A DNA stretch of 64,000 nt from Pardosa pseudoannulata. Its lineage: Eukaryota > Arthropoda > Arachnida > Araneae > Lycosidae. The DNA lies in NCBI GenBank assembly GCA_032207245.1, contig CM063504.1, positions 83,522,344-83,586,343 on the forward strand. The letters are read 5' to 3'. A program made the translations under genes and the position numbers. Under the pieces are notes generated by a model, which saw only the letters and a list, made by a program, of their open reading frames with translations, was not told the origin of the DNA and did no database searches. The stretch's first letter is position 1. Every line of letters starts with the position of its first letter. This document shows positions 1 through 10,935 of this stretch, in pieces.

Positions 1-444
1 GACATGGCACAGATAAGGGTGAGAAAAATTCTCAGTATTTCAGGAACACAAAATTTTTATTACGTGTTTTATGATATACATGCTAAAATTCCGAGGAGAA
101 GTACGAAGCAAAGCCAAAGCTTACGTAAGGGTCTTTGGTTTCCTAAACCCCACCACCCTACTTTTCCTAAATCCGAAAAGATCACAATAAAAGTAAACAT
201 TTATCCAGGTATAAAGAAAATTTTAACTCTCCAACAGATTATTTTTTTCTTCTTTATTTTTACTTTATCATGATTTTCCATGTTCCTTCATTCTCATCTA
301 TATATTTATTTCATTTGTAATAATTTTACTAGATGACAAATTTCACATTTAATCTCTTTTTAATACAGGATGCATCGTTAAACACTTTGCTTTTCCTCTA
401 TCAGTTTTATCAGAGGTCCTCGAAGGCAGGAACACCTATCTCAG

Positions 445-445
<1 letters not shown>
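1..445. other. AT-rich stretch, no gene seen
   Basis: An 89-codon plus-strand frame near the left edge has no recognisable domain and ends in a run of Phe-rich codons from a T-rich tract. I see no splice-flanked exon, RNA gene or repeat boundary. Confidence 0.5.

Positions 446-486
<41 letters not shown>
446..486. repeat. (CA)n(TA)n compound microsatellite
   Basis: About 15 CA units pass directly into TA units. The short open frame crossing it (His-Thr then Ile-Tyr runs) is an artefact of the dinucleotide repeat. Confidence 0.95.
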
Positions 487-1039
<553 letters not shown>

Positions 1040-1044
<5 letters not shown>

Positions 1045-2640
1045 CACTTGTCATTTTACTGTATATGGCATGAACTAAAATATAATGTAATATTTAAGCA
1101 GCATGCTTTATTTTCATCATCTTTAGCTAGATTTTCTGCCCTGTATTTTTTAATAACTAAAAACTGGTGTGATCCAACATAATTCTATAAATTTTGTAAA
1201 TTATCTCTGGATTTTAGAGTAGACAAATATTTTTATTTCAAATGGCAACACCTATTTAGCGGCCAAATAAGCGAATCACTCATATGGGCAGGTGAATTGC
1301 TTTTTATTCTTGGTATAGCTGCTAACGCAGATCGAGTTTGTTTTATCTTTTCGTCAATGCTTTAGAATGTTATGTGGTAATTTTTAAAATATTATAAGTT
1401 ATTTTGGTTTATCTAGCCCTTTAAAGCTCACCTATATAAACTCTTTGGAATTTAATGAAATTAGTTTATAAATATTACCTATGAACCTTATAAATGCAAA
1501 ATGTATTAAAATTTTTCTTTACAATCCTTAGGTTTGCATTAGAGAATACCGTAGGAGGGATTGAGGGGTTTAACTGACAAACCCACCCCCTTGTCAAGCT
1601 TGAACACAATACTTTTAAAATTTTAATTATGTTAGAAAAACAGTAAATAAGTGTTCTTAAAAATGTAATAAATAAATAGTTTAATAATTTATAAGTGTTG
1701 TTTCAATAGATATTTTTGCTTGGGGTCATACGTGAAAATATCGAATTACTAATTTTCTAGATACATCAAGTTTAAATACATATATTTCAAAAGAAAAAGA
1801 ATAAATTAAATGTAGTACTGTCATTTATTGTAATTTTTAAATGTCAAAAACATAAAAAACCGAAAAAACCATTCACATTTCTCAAAAAAATAAAGAATAA
1901 AATGTTTAACAGGAGGTTTCCCTGCGAAACCACTGTCCGCTAGAGGGTTAACCTATATTTAATCTACATTAAAGACCTATATTAAAAAAAAAGACATTTT
2001 TTTTCAAGTTTGATAAATGCGCAACTTTTAACCAAATTTTACAAAACTTATAGATTATTTGAAAAACAATAGCAGTGGTATTACACTAAAATTTGATATA
2101 ATATACTAAAATATTAAGTACTCGGCGAGATATAGCATGTTAAACAAAATAATTATCTGTGCATTTGTAAAAGGTATACTTCTGTGCTACTACAATTGCA
2201 TATTTAACTCTACATGGCAACTTATATTAAAATTTCACATTAATATATTTAAAGTTAACAAACCTATCGGTGATTTATTGAGCTGCTTTTTAGTAAGTTC
2301 GTGAAAAAAAAACGAAAAATTGATAAGAAAGTTTTCATAAATTTAATCTGTGTTTTATAACATTTGCTACCAGGTAAATTATCCTATACTTAATAATATC
2401 ATTTTCCGTATAAGGTTTTCTGCAGTAGCACATTTTTATAATACATTTCACCAACCATTTTATATTGCTAATTCTCCTTTTACAAGAATAGTAAACATGG
2501 AAACAAATGATGTTCAACAAAATACTAATTTAATTTACGAAATTCCCTTATCAGTTTCGATAAATATGAAAATAAAAAGAAAAATATATTGCAAAAGAGC
2601 AATACTAAAAAAAAAAGGACAATTATGAAATGCTAGAAAA
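1040..2640. other. AT-rich intergenic stretch, no gene seen
   Basis: Long AT-rich DNA with only short frames. A GGTTAACC palindrome at about 1947-1954, preceded by GTCCGCTAGAGG, looks like one end of a TTAA-targeting element. No matching partner end was found, so no element is called. Confidence 0.45.
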
Positions 2641-3640
2641 ATATTGCAACACAGAATATATATTTTTTGAAGCATGTACTGCGATATGAAAAGTTATTTA
2701 AAAGTCCACAATTATAAAATATGCTAGATAGAATCATTAATAAGGAATTCTATACAGTATGTTGTATGAAAACAACAATTCGAGTGACTGATGAAATAAT
2801 TATTGTTTCCTCTTTCATCGAATTTCCTGAATTTGTCATCATTTCTAACGCCAGCAGTCAGATGATCACATTACACTTCTCCATATTAAATTTCAAGTTA
2901 ATGATTGTTTTCAAGAAAATCCTGCAAAAATAAAAACGCTATTACGTGTTACCTATCACAATGCTCAAAGAACAGAAATATACTATACGGAATACATAAT
3001 TTTATCGATATAGAGAATATGAAAAATTTAATTTGATAAAATATTAAAATGAAATGTTATTAAAAAGTGTTGAAATTTATACAATTTGTGGGGATGTTAA
3101 TGCAGTACTAAAAAGAGTTTAAAAAATGTAAAATGCAATTAGATTTGCAAAACAAAATATATATATTATAGGGAAGTACTATAAATATGGAAAAATAATA
3201 TAAAAATTTCGTAACTATAAAAATTGCTATATAGAACCATTAATAAGGAATTCACTACAGTATGTTGTATGAAAACAACAATTCGAGTGAGTGATGAAAT
3301 AATTATTGTTTCCTCCTTCATCGAATTTCACGAATTTGTCATCATTTCTAACATTAGCAGTCAGATGATCACATTACTCTTCTCCATCAGATTAAATTTC
3401 AAGTTAATGATTGTTTTCAAGAAAACCCAGCAAAAAGAAAAACGCTTTTACGTGTTACCTGTCACAACGCACAGAGAACAGAAATATACTCTAAGAAATA
3501 CATAATTTTATCGATATAGAGAATACAAAAAATATAATATGATAAAATATTTAAACGAAAAGTTATTAAAGAGTGTTGAAAAGTATACTATTAGCAGGGA
3601 TATATATATAATAAGAAAAGAATAATATGGAAGGAACTGT
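2641..3640 (+). repeat. Two tandem copies of a ~500-bp AT-rich repeat
   Basis: The block around 2700-3060 recurs at 3200-3560 with an offset of 503 bp. Shared landmarks include the start of parallel 70- and 93-codon frames (TTRVTDEIIIVSSFIEF versus TTRVSDEIIIVSSFIEF). The frames match because the DNA is duplicated; they resemble no protein I know and then diverge. A third, more decayed copy lies at about 4500-4860, beyond an inserted LTR. Confidence 0.85.
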
Positions 3641-3649
3641 ATCAAAAAT

Positions 3650-4495
3650 TGTAACGTCACGGGATACTCGGATAGCGTGTGGGTCTCAAAGTGGTTATGA
3701 CACGACGTACAGCTTAAAAACTATACAACGTTTATTCTTGATTAAAATGGCGTATGTACAAATTTTCCAAATGGAAACCACAGAGCTCAGGCGGGCTGTT
3801 AAGGACCTAAAAGTTCCAGGTTCAAGGCTAACCTAAAAAAAAAACAATCAACAGGCAGGTACCGACAGATACCGTTGTACAGAGGTACAACTGGGTCTCC
3901 TTGAGTTCCACACAAAGCTGGAGAAAAGCTCTCCAAGAAAAACCAACCCCCACAAGTCGAACCTCTGTCCGTTTTCTTCTCCTGTGGACTCTCCGGCTAA
4001 AAACTCTCGCTGCCTGACGTTACCTTTTGCCTCTTCCCATTGGCTTTTTCTCTCCGCGTCGCTGTCACGGTAGCCTCTGATTGGCTTCTTCGATGGCGCC
4101 TCACTGTCTGACATTTCGTTGTTCCCTTCGTCCTTCCAATTCACATCTCAAGACGTGGTCGAAGCGACACCACTTTGTAGTGCAGTGTCAAAAACTCAGA
4201 CAGAGTGTCTCCCAGCCCTGGAATTTGACCCTTTATCTACTGGCGGTACTTATAAGTACCAATCACCTTAACCATTTATGTACTGACGGTACTTTTAAGT
4301 CCCACTTTCATTAATTAGTTCTAACAAACTAAATTTCATACTGGGGAGATTTTTTACTTGTATATTTAATTTGTATATAATTATCAATGTGACAGCTAAA
4401 AAACAATATAAAGACATTTTCAGTATTTCATAATGTAGTAGATAAAGGGTTAACAAAACCCCTTTGTGAAGCCAATGGGATGTATCGACTTCACA
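3650..4495 (-). mobile_element. Solo LTR of an LTR retrotransposon, minus strand
   Basis: On the minus strand the element starts TGTGAAGTCG and ends GTGACGTTACA, the TG...CA ends of an LTR. It is flanked by a 4-bp direct repeat AAAT (3646-3649 and 4496-4499). It is GC-richer than its surroundings, has two CCAAT boxes, and carries a minus-strand AATAAA (3731-3736 on the plus strand) about 80 nt before its 3' end, as expected for R/U5. No gag-pol or second LTR is adjacent, so it is a solo LTR left by recombination between LTRs. A 4-bp target duplication is common for Ty3/gypsy elements but does not prove the superfamily. A 98-codon minus-strand frame inside (3848-4144) is not recognisable. Confidence 0.75.
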
Positions 4496-4499
4496 AAAT

Positions 4500-4860
4500 A
4501 CAGCAAATATAAATAGCAATAAAATTTGCAAAGCAATATATATATATTTATGATATACTAATATACGAAAAATAATATTAATTATAAGTATTGCGTACTA
4601 GAATATTTAATGAGAAAATAAGTTAAGCATTTGTTAAAAAAGAATAACAGTTCAACTGAGTAGTGAAATAATTATTGTTTTTCTTACATTTAATTCCACT
4701 AATTTGTCATTTTTATCATTATCAATAGGATTATCAGATTGCACGGCTACATCAGATCCAATTTCAAGTCTCAATGATTGCTTTCAAGAATTGTCCCCAA
4801 CGAGAAACGCTATTACATATTGCTTGTAGAACAGAGAACAGATATACGCATCAAAGGGTT
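4500..4860 (+). repeat. Third, diverged copy of the ~500-bp repeat
   Basis: Landmarks such as GAAATAATTATTGTTT and the following AATTTGTCAT block match the two copies at 2641-3640, with more substitutions. It begins immediately after the solo LTR, so the LTR sits at or near the unit 2/unit 3 boundary. Confidence 0.65.
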
Positions 4861-4863
4861 ATA

Positions 4864-5290
4864 CAGTGGGTTCCGCTTAATGTGAACAGTTAAGGACACC
4901 TTGATTTTGATAACAATAACCGATTGATAACAATAAACGATATACAAAATTAGATAAATTTACCCCCCCCCCTTTAATTCACACGTACTACATTTCAAAA
5001 TAAAATGAAAAACTCACCTTATATTTATGTACTGTATATTATCCTTTAAGACATAAGAATTGTTTACATAATAAAAATAATTGATCAATTGTTGACTGTC
5101 TACAATTCTTTCTAAGAAGCTCATTGATAAATCGTTCGTAATCATAATGTTTTTTAAAGTCATCGGAGCGGTGTTGTACTCCACGTTTCAACACTTTCAA
5201 TGCAATTCAGAAGCTGAGAAATGTTTAACTGCGCTGACTCATATTTGGAAAGCTTTGGGAAATGGATTGGAAGAATTCGTCGAGAAGAAG
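4864..5290. mobile_element. Truncated Tigger/pogo-like element, left half
   Basis: Starts CAGTGGGTTCCGCTTAATG after a TA dinucleotide, the same terminal inverted repeat as the copies at 5452 and 22058. The following block (GATAACAATAACCGATTG and a conserved region to about 5278) matches those copies, then breaks off in unrelated sequence. No right terminus belongs to it, so it is a truncated insertion or a partial duplication of its neighbour. Confidence 0.7.
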
Positions 5291-5451
5291 CAGAGGACAC
5301 TCCCTTAATTAAGGCACTTTATGGCTAGGAAAGTAGATTTGAAGGAATAATAATGGGAAAGAGGAGAATTGTTAAGAGATATTAAAGTGTAATAATTTTG
5401 ATATATTACATATATATACTTATAATGATAATAATAATAAGTTTAATAATA

Positions 5452-6328
5452 CAGTGAGCTTCGCTTAGTGTGATCAGTTTGGGGCACCGTGATTTTGATA
5501 ACAATAACCGATATACAAAATTAGATAAATTTACTCCCCCCTTTAATTCACACATACTGCATTTCAAATTAAAATGAAAAAACTCACCTTATATTTATGT
5601 ACTGTATATTATCCTTTAAGACATAAGAATTGCTTACATAATAAAAATAATTGATCAATTTTTGACTGTCTACAATTCTTTCTAAGAAGCTCATTGATAA
5701 ATCGTTCGTAATCATAATGTTTTTTAAAGTCATCGGAGCGGTGTTGTACTCCACGTTTCAACACTTTCAATGCAATTCAGAAGCTGAGAAATGTTTAACT
5801 GCGCTGACTCATATTTGGTAACCTGTCATAACGATTTAAAATTTCGATATTTAGTTTTAATGTTAAATCATTTCGCTTTCTGGCTTCCATATCGACAAAC
5901 TGCATGTAAGCGAGCAAGGCATAAAATGTGAATACGCTCCTTCTCAGTTCCGAATAGAATTTGTTGCCTTCTGCTTATCTGACAACTATTGACCACCAGC
6001 AGGGTGTGCGTATTTCTGAAAAATTCCAGGAACGTGTAAAACCCCACTCCTTTGTTTTTTCTCCTTTTCCCTAGGTGGAAGAGGGAGAATTCTCAGAAAT
6101 TAAAACAAGAACGAATAGAAAGAAAAGAATGGGTTCCTTCTGAATAAATGGTGAATATTCCTTGCCAGTTAAAATGAGGTTCGAAAACTGATGACATTAA
6201 TCGATGTAACGATCACATAAAGAGATAATTTTAACATACAAATGAATAGAGAAAATCGGGACCAAGTGATTTCGATAACAATAAGCGATTGATAACATTA
6301 ACCGCGATAACATTAAGCGGAGTCCACT
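5452..6328 (-). mobile_element. Non-autonomous Tigger/pogo-like DNA transposon
   Basis: Left end CAGTGAGCTTCGCTTAGTG follows TA. The right end GCGGAGTCCACTA is the inverted complement, with the final target TA mutated. The GATAACAATAAGCGATTG motif is present in inverted orientation at both ends. The element is only 0.88 kb and keeps just the start of a minus-strand transposase, so it could not move without transposase supplied from elsewhere. TA target and family are typical of the Tc1/mariner-pogo group. Confidence 0.75.
5795..5890 (-). pseudogene. Tigger transposase N-terminus remnant (CENP-B-type HTH)
   Basis: A minus-strand ATG at 5890 opens a 31-codon frame beginning MEARKRNDLTLK and continuing to ILNRYDRLPNMSQRS before a stop. 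The LTLK...I-I-L-x-R-Y pattern followed by S-Q is how the N-terminal CENP-B/pogo helix-turn-helix DNA-binding domain of Tigger-type transposases begins. The rest of the HTH and the DDE catalytic domain are missing or scrambled, so it is a dead fragment. The same start recurs on the minus strand at 22799 and, with ATG changed to ATA, near 22515. Confidence 0.65.
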
Positions 6329-6944
6329 ACATAATCAACAAGAATATAAAATTAGAAAAATATAGGAAAAACATGAATTCAGAATAAAAATAACTGTAAG
6401 ATTACACAGTATACAGGCATTTAAAATGAAAAATGAAGAGCAAAAGAACAATATTTAAAAAAATATTTATAAATTGATATAAAAAATTTTCAAAATAGAA
6501 TATATGTTTTGTAGAAGTATTGTACACGTTTTGCAGTAGACGTTACCTGCAAAAAGGCACACAGAAGCTGGTAAAATGTTTGGAATGATGGAAGGGTATT
6601 GAATTTACAGGGGTTTAAAGTATGAAAAATATCATATAACTGAGCAATATTAAAAAACAAATATAAAAAAAGCTATAACAATTTTAGACCAATATATAGG
6701 TTTTATGGGAAAGTAATATGATATGAAAAATATAATATAAAAGAACAATATTAAACAAGAAATATAAAATGATTTAAAAGGTTGCAGAACAGAATATATG
6801 TAGAAGAGAATATAAAATTCTACAGACATATTTCCGTGTATTTTGTTCATATTGAAAAATATTTAATTGCTATGAAAAAATTCAAAAATATTTCCCCTGC
6901 AATAAAAACTGACTTTTGAAAGGGTAGTTTGTTTATTTTATTAT
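6329..6944. other. AT-rich stretch with loose internal repeats
   Basis: A motif of the type GAACAATATTAAA...AGAATATATG recurs near 6447, 6642 and 6742, resembling the flanks of the 500-bp repeat at 2641-3640. This is probably old, heavily decayed repeat DNA. No gene is visible. Confidence 0.4.
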
Positions 6945-7910
6945 TTTAAGTATTAAAATATTTCGCAAGAAATATTTTTACAAATTTCGAAGATAAATTA
7001 ATTAAAAAGTTTTCTTTATTCACAAGTGATAAAAATATTTGAAAAGAGTTATTGCTTTGAGTGTTATATTACATTTTAAATATTCTTAAAGTTTTATGTA
7101 AAAATAAAAATAACTCTTTTTTTACTTAAAAGTGAAAAAGTTATTTGAAAAGGGCTGTCGCTTTGAATGTTACATCAAAGTTTAAATGCAACTAAATATT
7201 TAAATTCTATAGTTTTAAAAAATAAATTTAAATTATATTCTTAAAGTCTTATGTAAAAATAGATATAACTTTTTTTTAAGTAAAAGTGGAAAAGTTATTT
7301 GAAAAGACCTGTAACTTTGAATGTTGCATTCAAGTTTAAATACAACTAAAGATTTAAATTCTAAATTTTTAAAAAATAAATTTAAATAATATTCTTAAAG
7401 TTTTATGTAAAAATAGAAATAACTCTTTTTTTACGTAAAAGTGAAAAAGTTATTTGAAAAGTTCTGTCGCTTTGAACGTTGCATTAAAGTTTAAATACAA
7501 TTAAAGATTTAAATTCTAAATTTTTTTTAAAAAATTTAGAATTAGAAAAAATAGAAAAATTTAGAATAAATAATATTTTTAAAGTTTTATGTAAAAATAA
7601 AAATAACTCTTTTTTTTACTTAAAAGTGAAAAAGTTATTTGAAAAGGGCTGTCGCTTTGAACGTTGCATTAAAGTTTAAATACAACTAAAGATTTAAATT
7701 CTAAATTTTTTAAAAAAAATTTTAGAATTAGAAAAATTAGAAAAATTTAGAATAAATAATATTTAAAAGTTTTATGAAAAAATAGAAATAACTTTTTTTT
7801 TTACGTAAAAGTGGAAAAGTTTTTTGAAAAGGGCTGTCGCTTTGAATGTTGCATTAAAGTTTAAATACAACTAAAGATTTAAATTCTAAATTTTTAAAAA
7901 ATGAATTTAG
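6945..7910 (+). repeat. AT-rich tandem array, ~155-187 bp units
   Basis: About six units share the landmarks CTTAAAGTTTTATGTAAAAA, then GTGAAAAAGTTATTTGAAAAG and GGGCTGTCGCTTTGAATG. Anchor positions are near 7085, 7240, 7394, 7579 and 7765, preceded by a degenerate first unit. Units 4 and 5 are about 30 bp longer because of an extra TTTAGAATTAGAAAAA-type insertion, so the array has two length variants. No coding capacity. Confidence 0.85.
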
Positions 7911-8800
7911 TTTTTTAGAATTATTCCTGTCTCTGCATAAGCGTAAACTTAATTTTAAAATGTACATGAATGGAAAAGTTCGGATTTTCCGCCTTTCAGA
8001 CCTTAAGCAAACTTCCAAGCAATAAGCGTTTAGGAAGAGGGTTTGTGCAATAATTGTTAAATATTACATGGATTGCTATTTAAATTCTGCGAAGTCGAAT
8101 AATCATTTCCAGTTAGAAGTCCAATCTAATTCTTATCTCTTATTTTATCGCGCTTGGGAATCCGAATGTCAATGACATTTTATCGAACAGTGCAATTCTC
8201 ATGCTCATTATTAGTCTTGCTTAATTTTCTCTCTCATTGAAGCGTAAAACTCTTAATACATGTTAGCGTAAATATATGTATGTATACATTCAAACTTGTT
8301 GGTAAATGTATATAAATTTATATATAATACATAAAATGCTGAGTGTAGATGTCTGTAAACACTATTGCTTGGACGATGCATGTAAACACAAATTTGTTAT
8401 CGTCATTACCACTTTATATACTATTTTTTGAGCTGAAAAATTAAATTTTTTTTTTAGTATTTTTTAAATTTAGGATATTTTATTATCAATGACTCTTTTC
8501 ATTTTGTACCATAGATCCTTCAAAAGAATTTAAAGGTTATGAAGCACACGAAAATAAAACTATCCCTGTCTGTAGGAGAGATAGAAAAACTACTAATTCT
8601 CTCCTATTTTTTTTCATTGATTATAGGCTGAGTTTATCATTTTTTATTCTTATATACGTATATAAATATAGTGGTAACTAAGATTAGTTTTAATATTTGG
8701 AAATCAGTAAGAAAAAGTTTTTAAGGTGGGTTTTATATTCTCGAACTACTTAGCTAATAGCCTAACTATCATGTTAGTATGATAAATTTATAAGTATATA
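7911..8800. other. AT-rich spacer, no gene seen
   Basis: Unique AT-rich sequence with short frames only; no element ends or RNA signals recognised. Confidence 0.45.
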
Positions 8801-8890
8801 TATATCGATATATATGTGTGTGTGTGCGTGTGTATTTACTATTTACCTCTATTATGTATTTTCAATGTATTTTAACAGTTTTCATATATG

Positions 8891-8943
<53 letters not shown>
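8801..8943. repeat. (TA)n/(TG)n microsatellites
   Basis: Short TATA and TG tracts (about 8801-8832) followed by an uninterrupted (AT)n tract of about 47 bp (8896-8943). Confidence 0.9.
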
Positions 8944-8947
<4 letters not shown>

Positions 8948-9272
8948 CTAAAAAGTGAGTTATAAGCGATTTTAAAAAGGGAACTATTTTATAATAATAA
9001 AATAAGTGAAATGGACCCACGCGAGCTTAAACTTTTGGAGTCATGAGGTCAGGCGTAGAGATATTTCACAGGAAGTTTATGATTCATCAAGCGAGAAGAA
9101 TCAGTTAGTGCGTGGACATGGAGCTGTCAAGACATTCCACGCTTAGCTTCGTCACGAAGAAATGAAAATGGTGCTAGCGACGCCTGAAACGGAAACCCCA
9201 TATTGAATAAAGAAGTGTTTTTACTAATTATTCCATTCACCTTGACACTGGATCACGTCATATACACATATA
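8944..9272 (+). other. GC-richer block, possibly an LTR fragment
   Basis: Contains CCCACGCGAGCTTAAAC, an AATAAA signal near 9205 and an end GGATCACGTCA before TA-rich DNA. That order resembles the R/U5 part of an LTR. I could not find a TG start or a target duplication, so the identity is open. Confidence 0.25.
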
Positions 9273-9698
9273 TGTAATGAGACTGACTTCTCGCCGGGGG
9301 TTGCAGTCATGGCCATAAAAATGATACCGTTTCAGCTAAAGACCTTTATTAAGATAACTTTGAAGGACGGGTTCCCACTTCATCATAGGGACAAACTGAA
9401 GGGTCAGCTAGCATGAAGTTCTATGTACAAGACACGTAACACCTGGGTCGACATCTGTGGGAAAATATCTCTAGAAAAATCTGTCTCCGCTAGCGTGTAT
9501 CTCCTTTTTATTTGAAAATTTCCTAAATTGTCCGCTAGGGCCATGTAGGATTATAATTGGTCAGGCCCCTTCTCCGAGGGCGTAAACTGTAGCCCCAGTG
9601 GTCAATTTAGGTTAGGGGTTAAAAAGGGGAATGGAAAATGACGCGGGAATTTTTACCCTTGATTTAAGTTTTGAAAACCCCTGAGAATTTTCCTTACA
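9273..9698 (+). repeat. 426-bp dispersed repeat in TA-rich DNA, copy 1
   Basis: Nearly identical to 24922-25349 end to end. It starts TGTAATGAGACTGACTTCTC and ends GAGAATTTTCCTTACA, so the outer five bases TGTAA are inverted repeats of each other. Both flanks are TATA-rich. No coding frame or Pol III boxes are visible. It is probably a short non-autonomous transposon; the family is not recognised. Confidence 0.75.
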
Positions 9699-10380
9699 AT
9701 AGATATTTTCCTTACATATATACATATTTATACATATTTATATGTCAGGTTAAAAAATGGGGGTTAAGAATTAAGCGAGTTTTAATGAAAAATTGTTAGA
9801 ACTCATTAACGATGATGTAATAAGAGAAAGACACATCCTCGAGCTATAGAGAGTAAATAAGCTGACACAAAAGTAGACATAGGAATTTGCGTAGGTAGAA
9901 ACGCCAAAAAAGAAAGTTCTGAGCGGGAACTTGAGCTGATAACATCTTCCACGCTTGTCATGTCAAAATATGAGAACAAATGATATCCAAATGGGGAAGC
10001 CATGGACAGAAGGATTACAATAAAGAAGTTTATATATATGAAATCAAATGTGTCTTCCATGCCTTAACCACTCGGACCGTGTCATATATAGATATATATA
10101 AACAACTTCATAGGAGTCATGCACCCCAGATCTTATATACTTTTTATAAAAAAGAAGCCTTTTCTTCGACTATGTCACTTTAAACAGAAGTTAAGAGGTA
10201 ATCTTAAAAATCAGAAAATTTGAATTGCCACTATTTATTATTTATTTTTTATAGGTTTTTAAAGAGAATAAAACTAAAATAAAGTCAATAAAACCTCCCA
10301 AAAGATTCATTTTTATTATCCCTTTACGTTGATTTATCTTCTGATTTAACTGCATGCAAGACAAAAAAGGGCTTAATTTA
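9699..10380. other. Unique stretch with a tRNA-like half-site
   Basis: No gene seen. Apart from the tRNA-like fragment at 10059-10077 there is only AT-rich unique sequence with a few short TATA runs. Confidence 0.4.
10059..10077 (-). other. tRNA A-box-like fragment
   Basis: On the minus strand GTCCGAGTGGTTAAGGCAT matches the D-arm/A-box region of Ser/Leu tRNAs. No B-box (GGTTCGANTCC) follows within 80 bp, so it is a fragment at most, perhaps a decayed SINE head. Confidence 0.35.
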
Positions 10381-10935
10381 TACTTTGTAAAGCGGTACTG
10401 TTCTTCAGTTTTTCCCGTTTCACTTCCAAGACATAAAAGTGCCCGTCAATGAACCGTGAAACTGAAAAAAAAAATGCACCGCAGGTTAAAAAAAAAAAGA
10501 AAGTAAGAAAGAACAATAATAAAACAATAATAAAATAGCCCCAACCACTGCCTTTCTTATCACAAAGCGGATACCTTACGGTACTCCCGAGATATCGATG
10601 CTTATCTCGCAGCACATTCTCCTATTGTTTATCTCCCCGCACAGCTATTCACTCGGTAACAATAACAGCACTAATCAAGCAATATTTTCAGTCATCTCAA
10701 AAGCCGGTGTTTTGCGAAAGAGTCAGGTCCCTACTCAATTGCAATTAAGTCACAATGTATAATTTAACGTTTGACGGATTAGCATGTGAATCAAGATATC
10801 GATTGATGAGCGTTTCGGGGATAGAGAGAAGGTCAGATTGAAGGGTTTTCGGCCATAGTTCAGTCATCTTCCCAGAGGGACAACGACTTTGAATCTTTTG
10901 CTGAACCGCTGAATGTGCGTTTTCCTGATCCAAAA
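10381..10935. other. Moderately GC-rich unique block, no gene seen
   Basis: Less AT-rich than its surroundings and free of obvious repeats. Two minus-strand frames (80 and 62 codons) lack recognisable motifs, and one encodes a Phe-rich run from a poly-A tract. It could be a conserved non-coding segment, but nothing in the sequence proves it. Confidence 0.3.

Noticed and set aside
1905..1954. piggyBac-type terminus ending GGTTAA
   Set aside because: No partner end in inverted orientation was found nearby.
2721..3505. Parallel 70- and 93-codon frames as paralogous genes
   Set aside because: Similarity extends equally into flanking non-coding DNA, includes indels that shift the frame ends, and no domain is recognisable.
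3848..4144. 98-codon minus-strand frame with protein-like composition
   Set aside because: It lies wholly within a solo LTR and has no known domain; GC-rich LTR sequence opens frames by chance.
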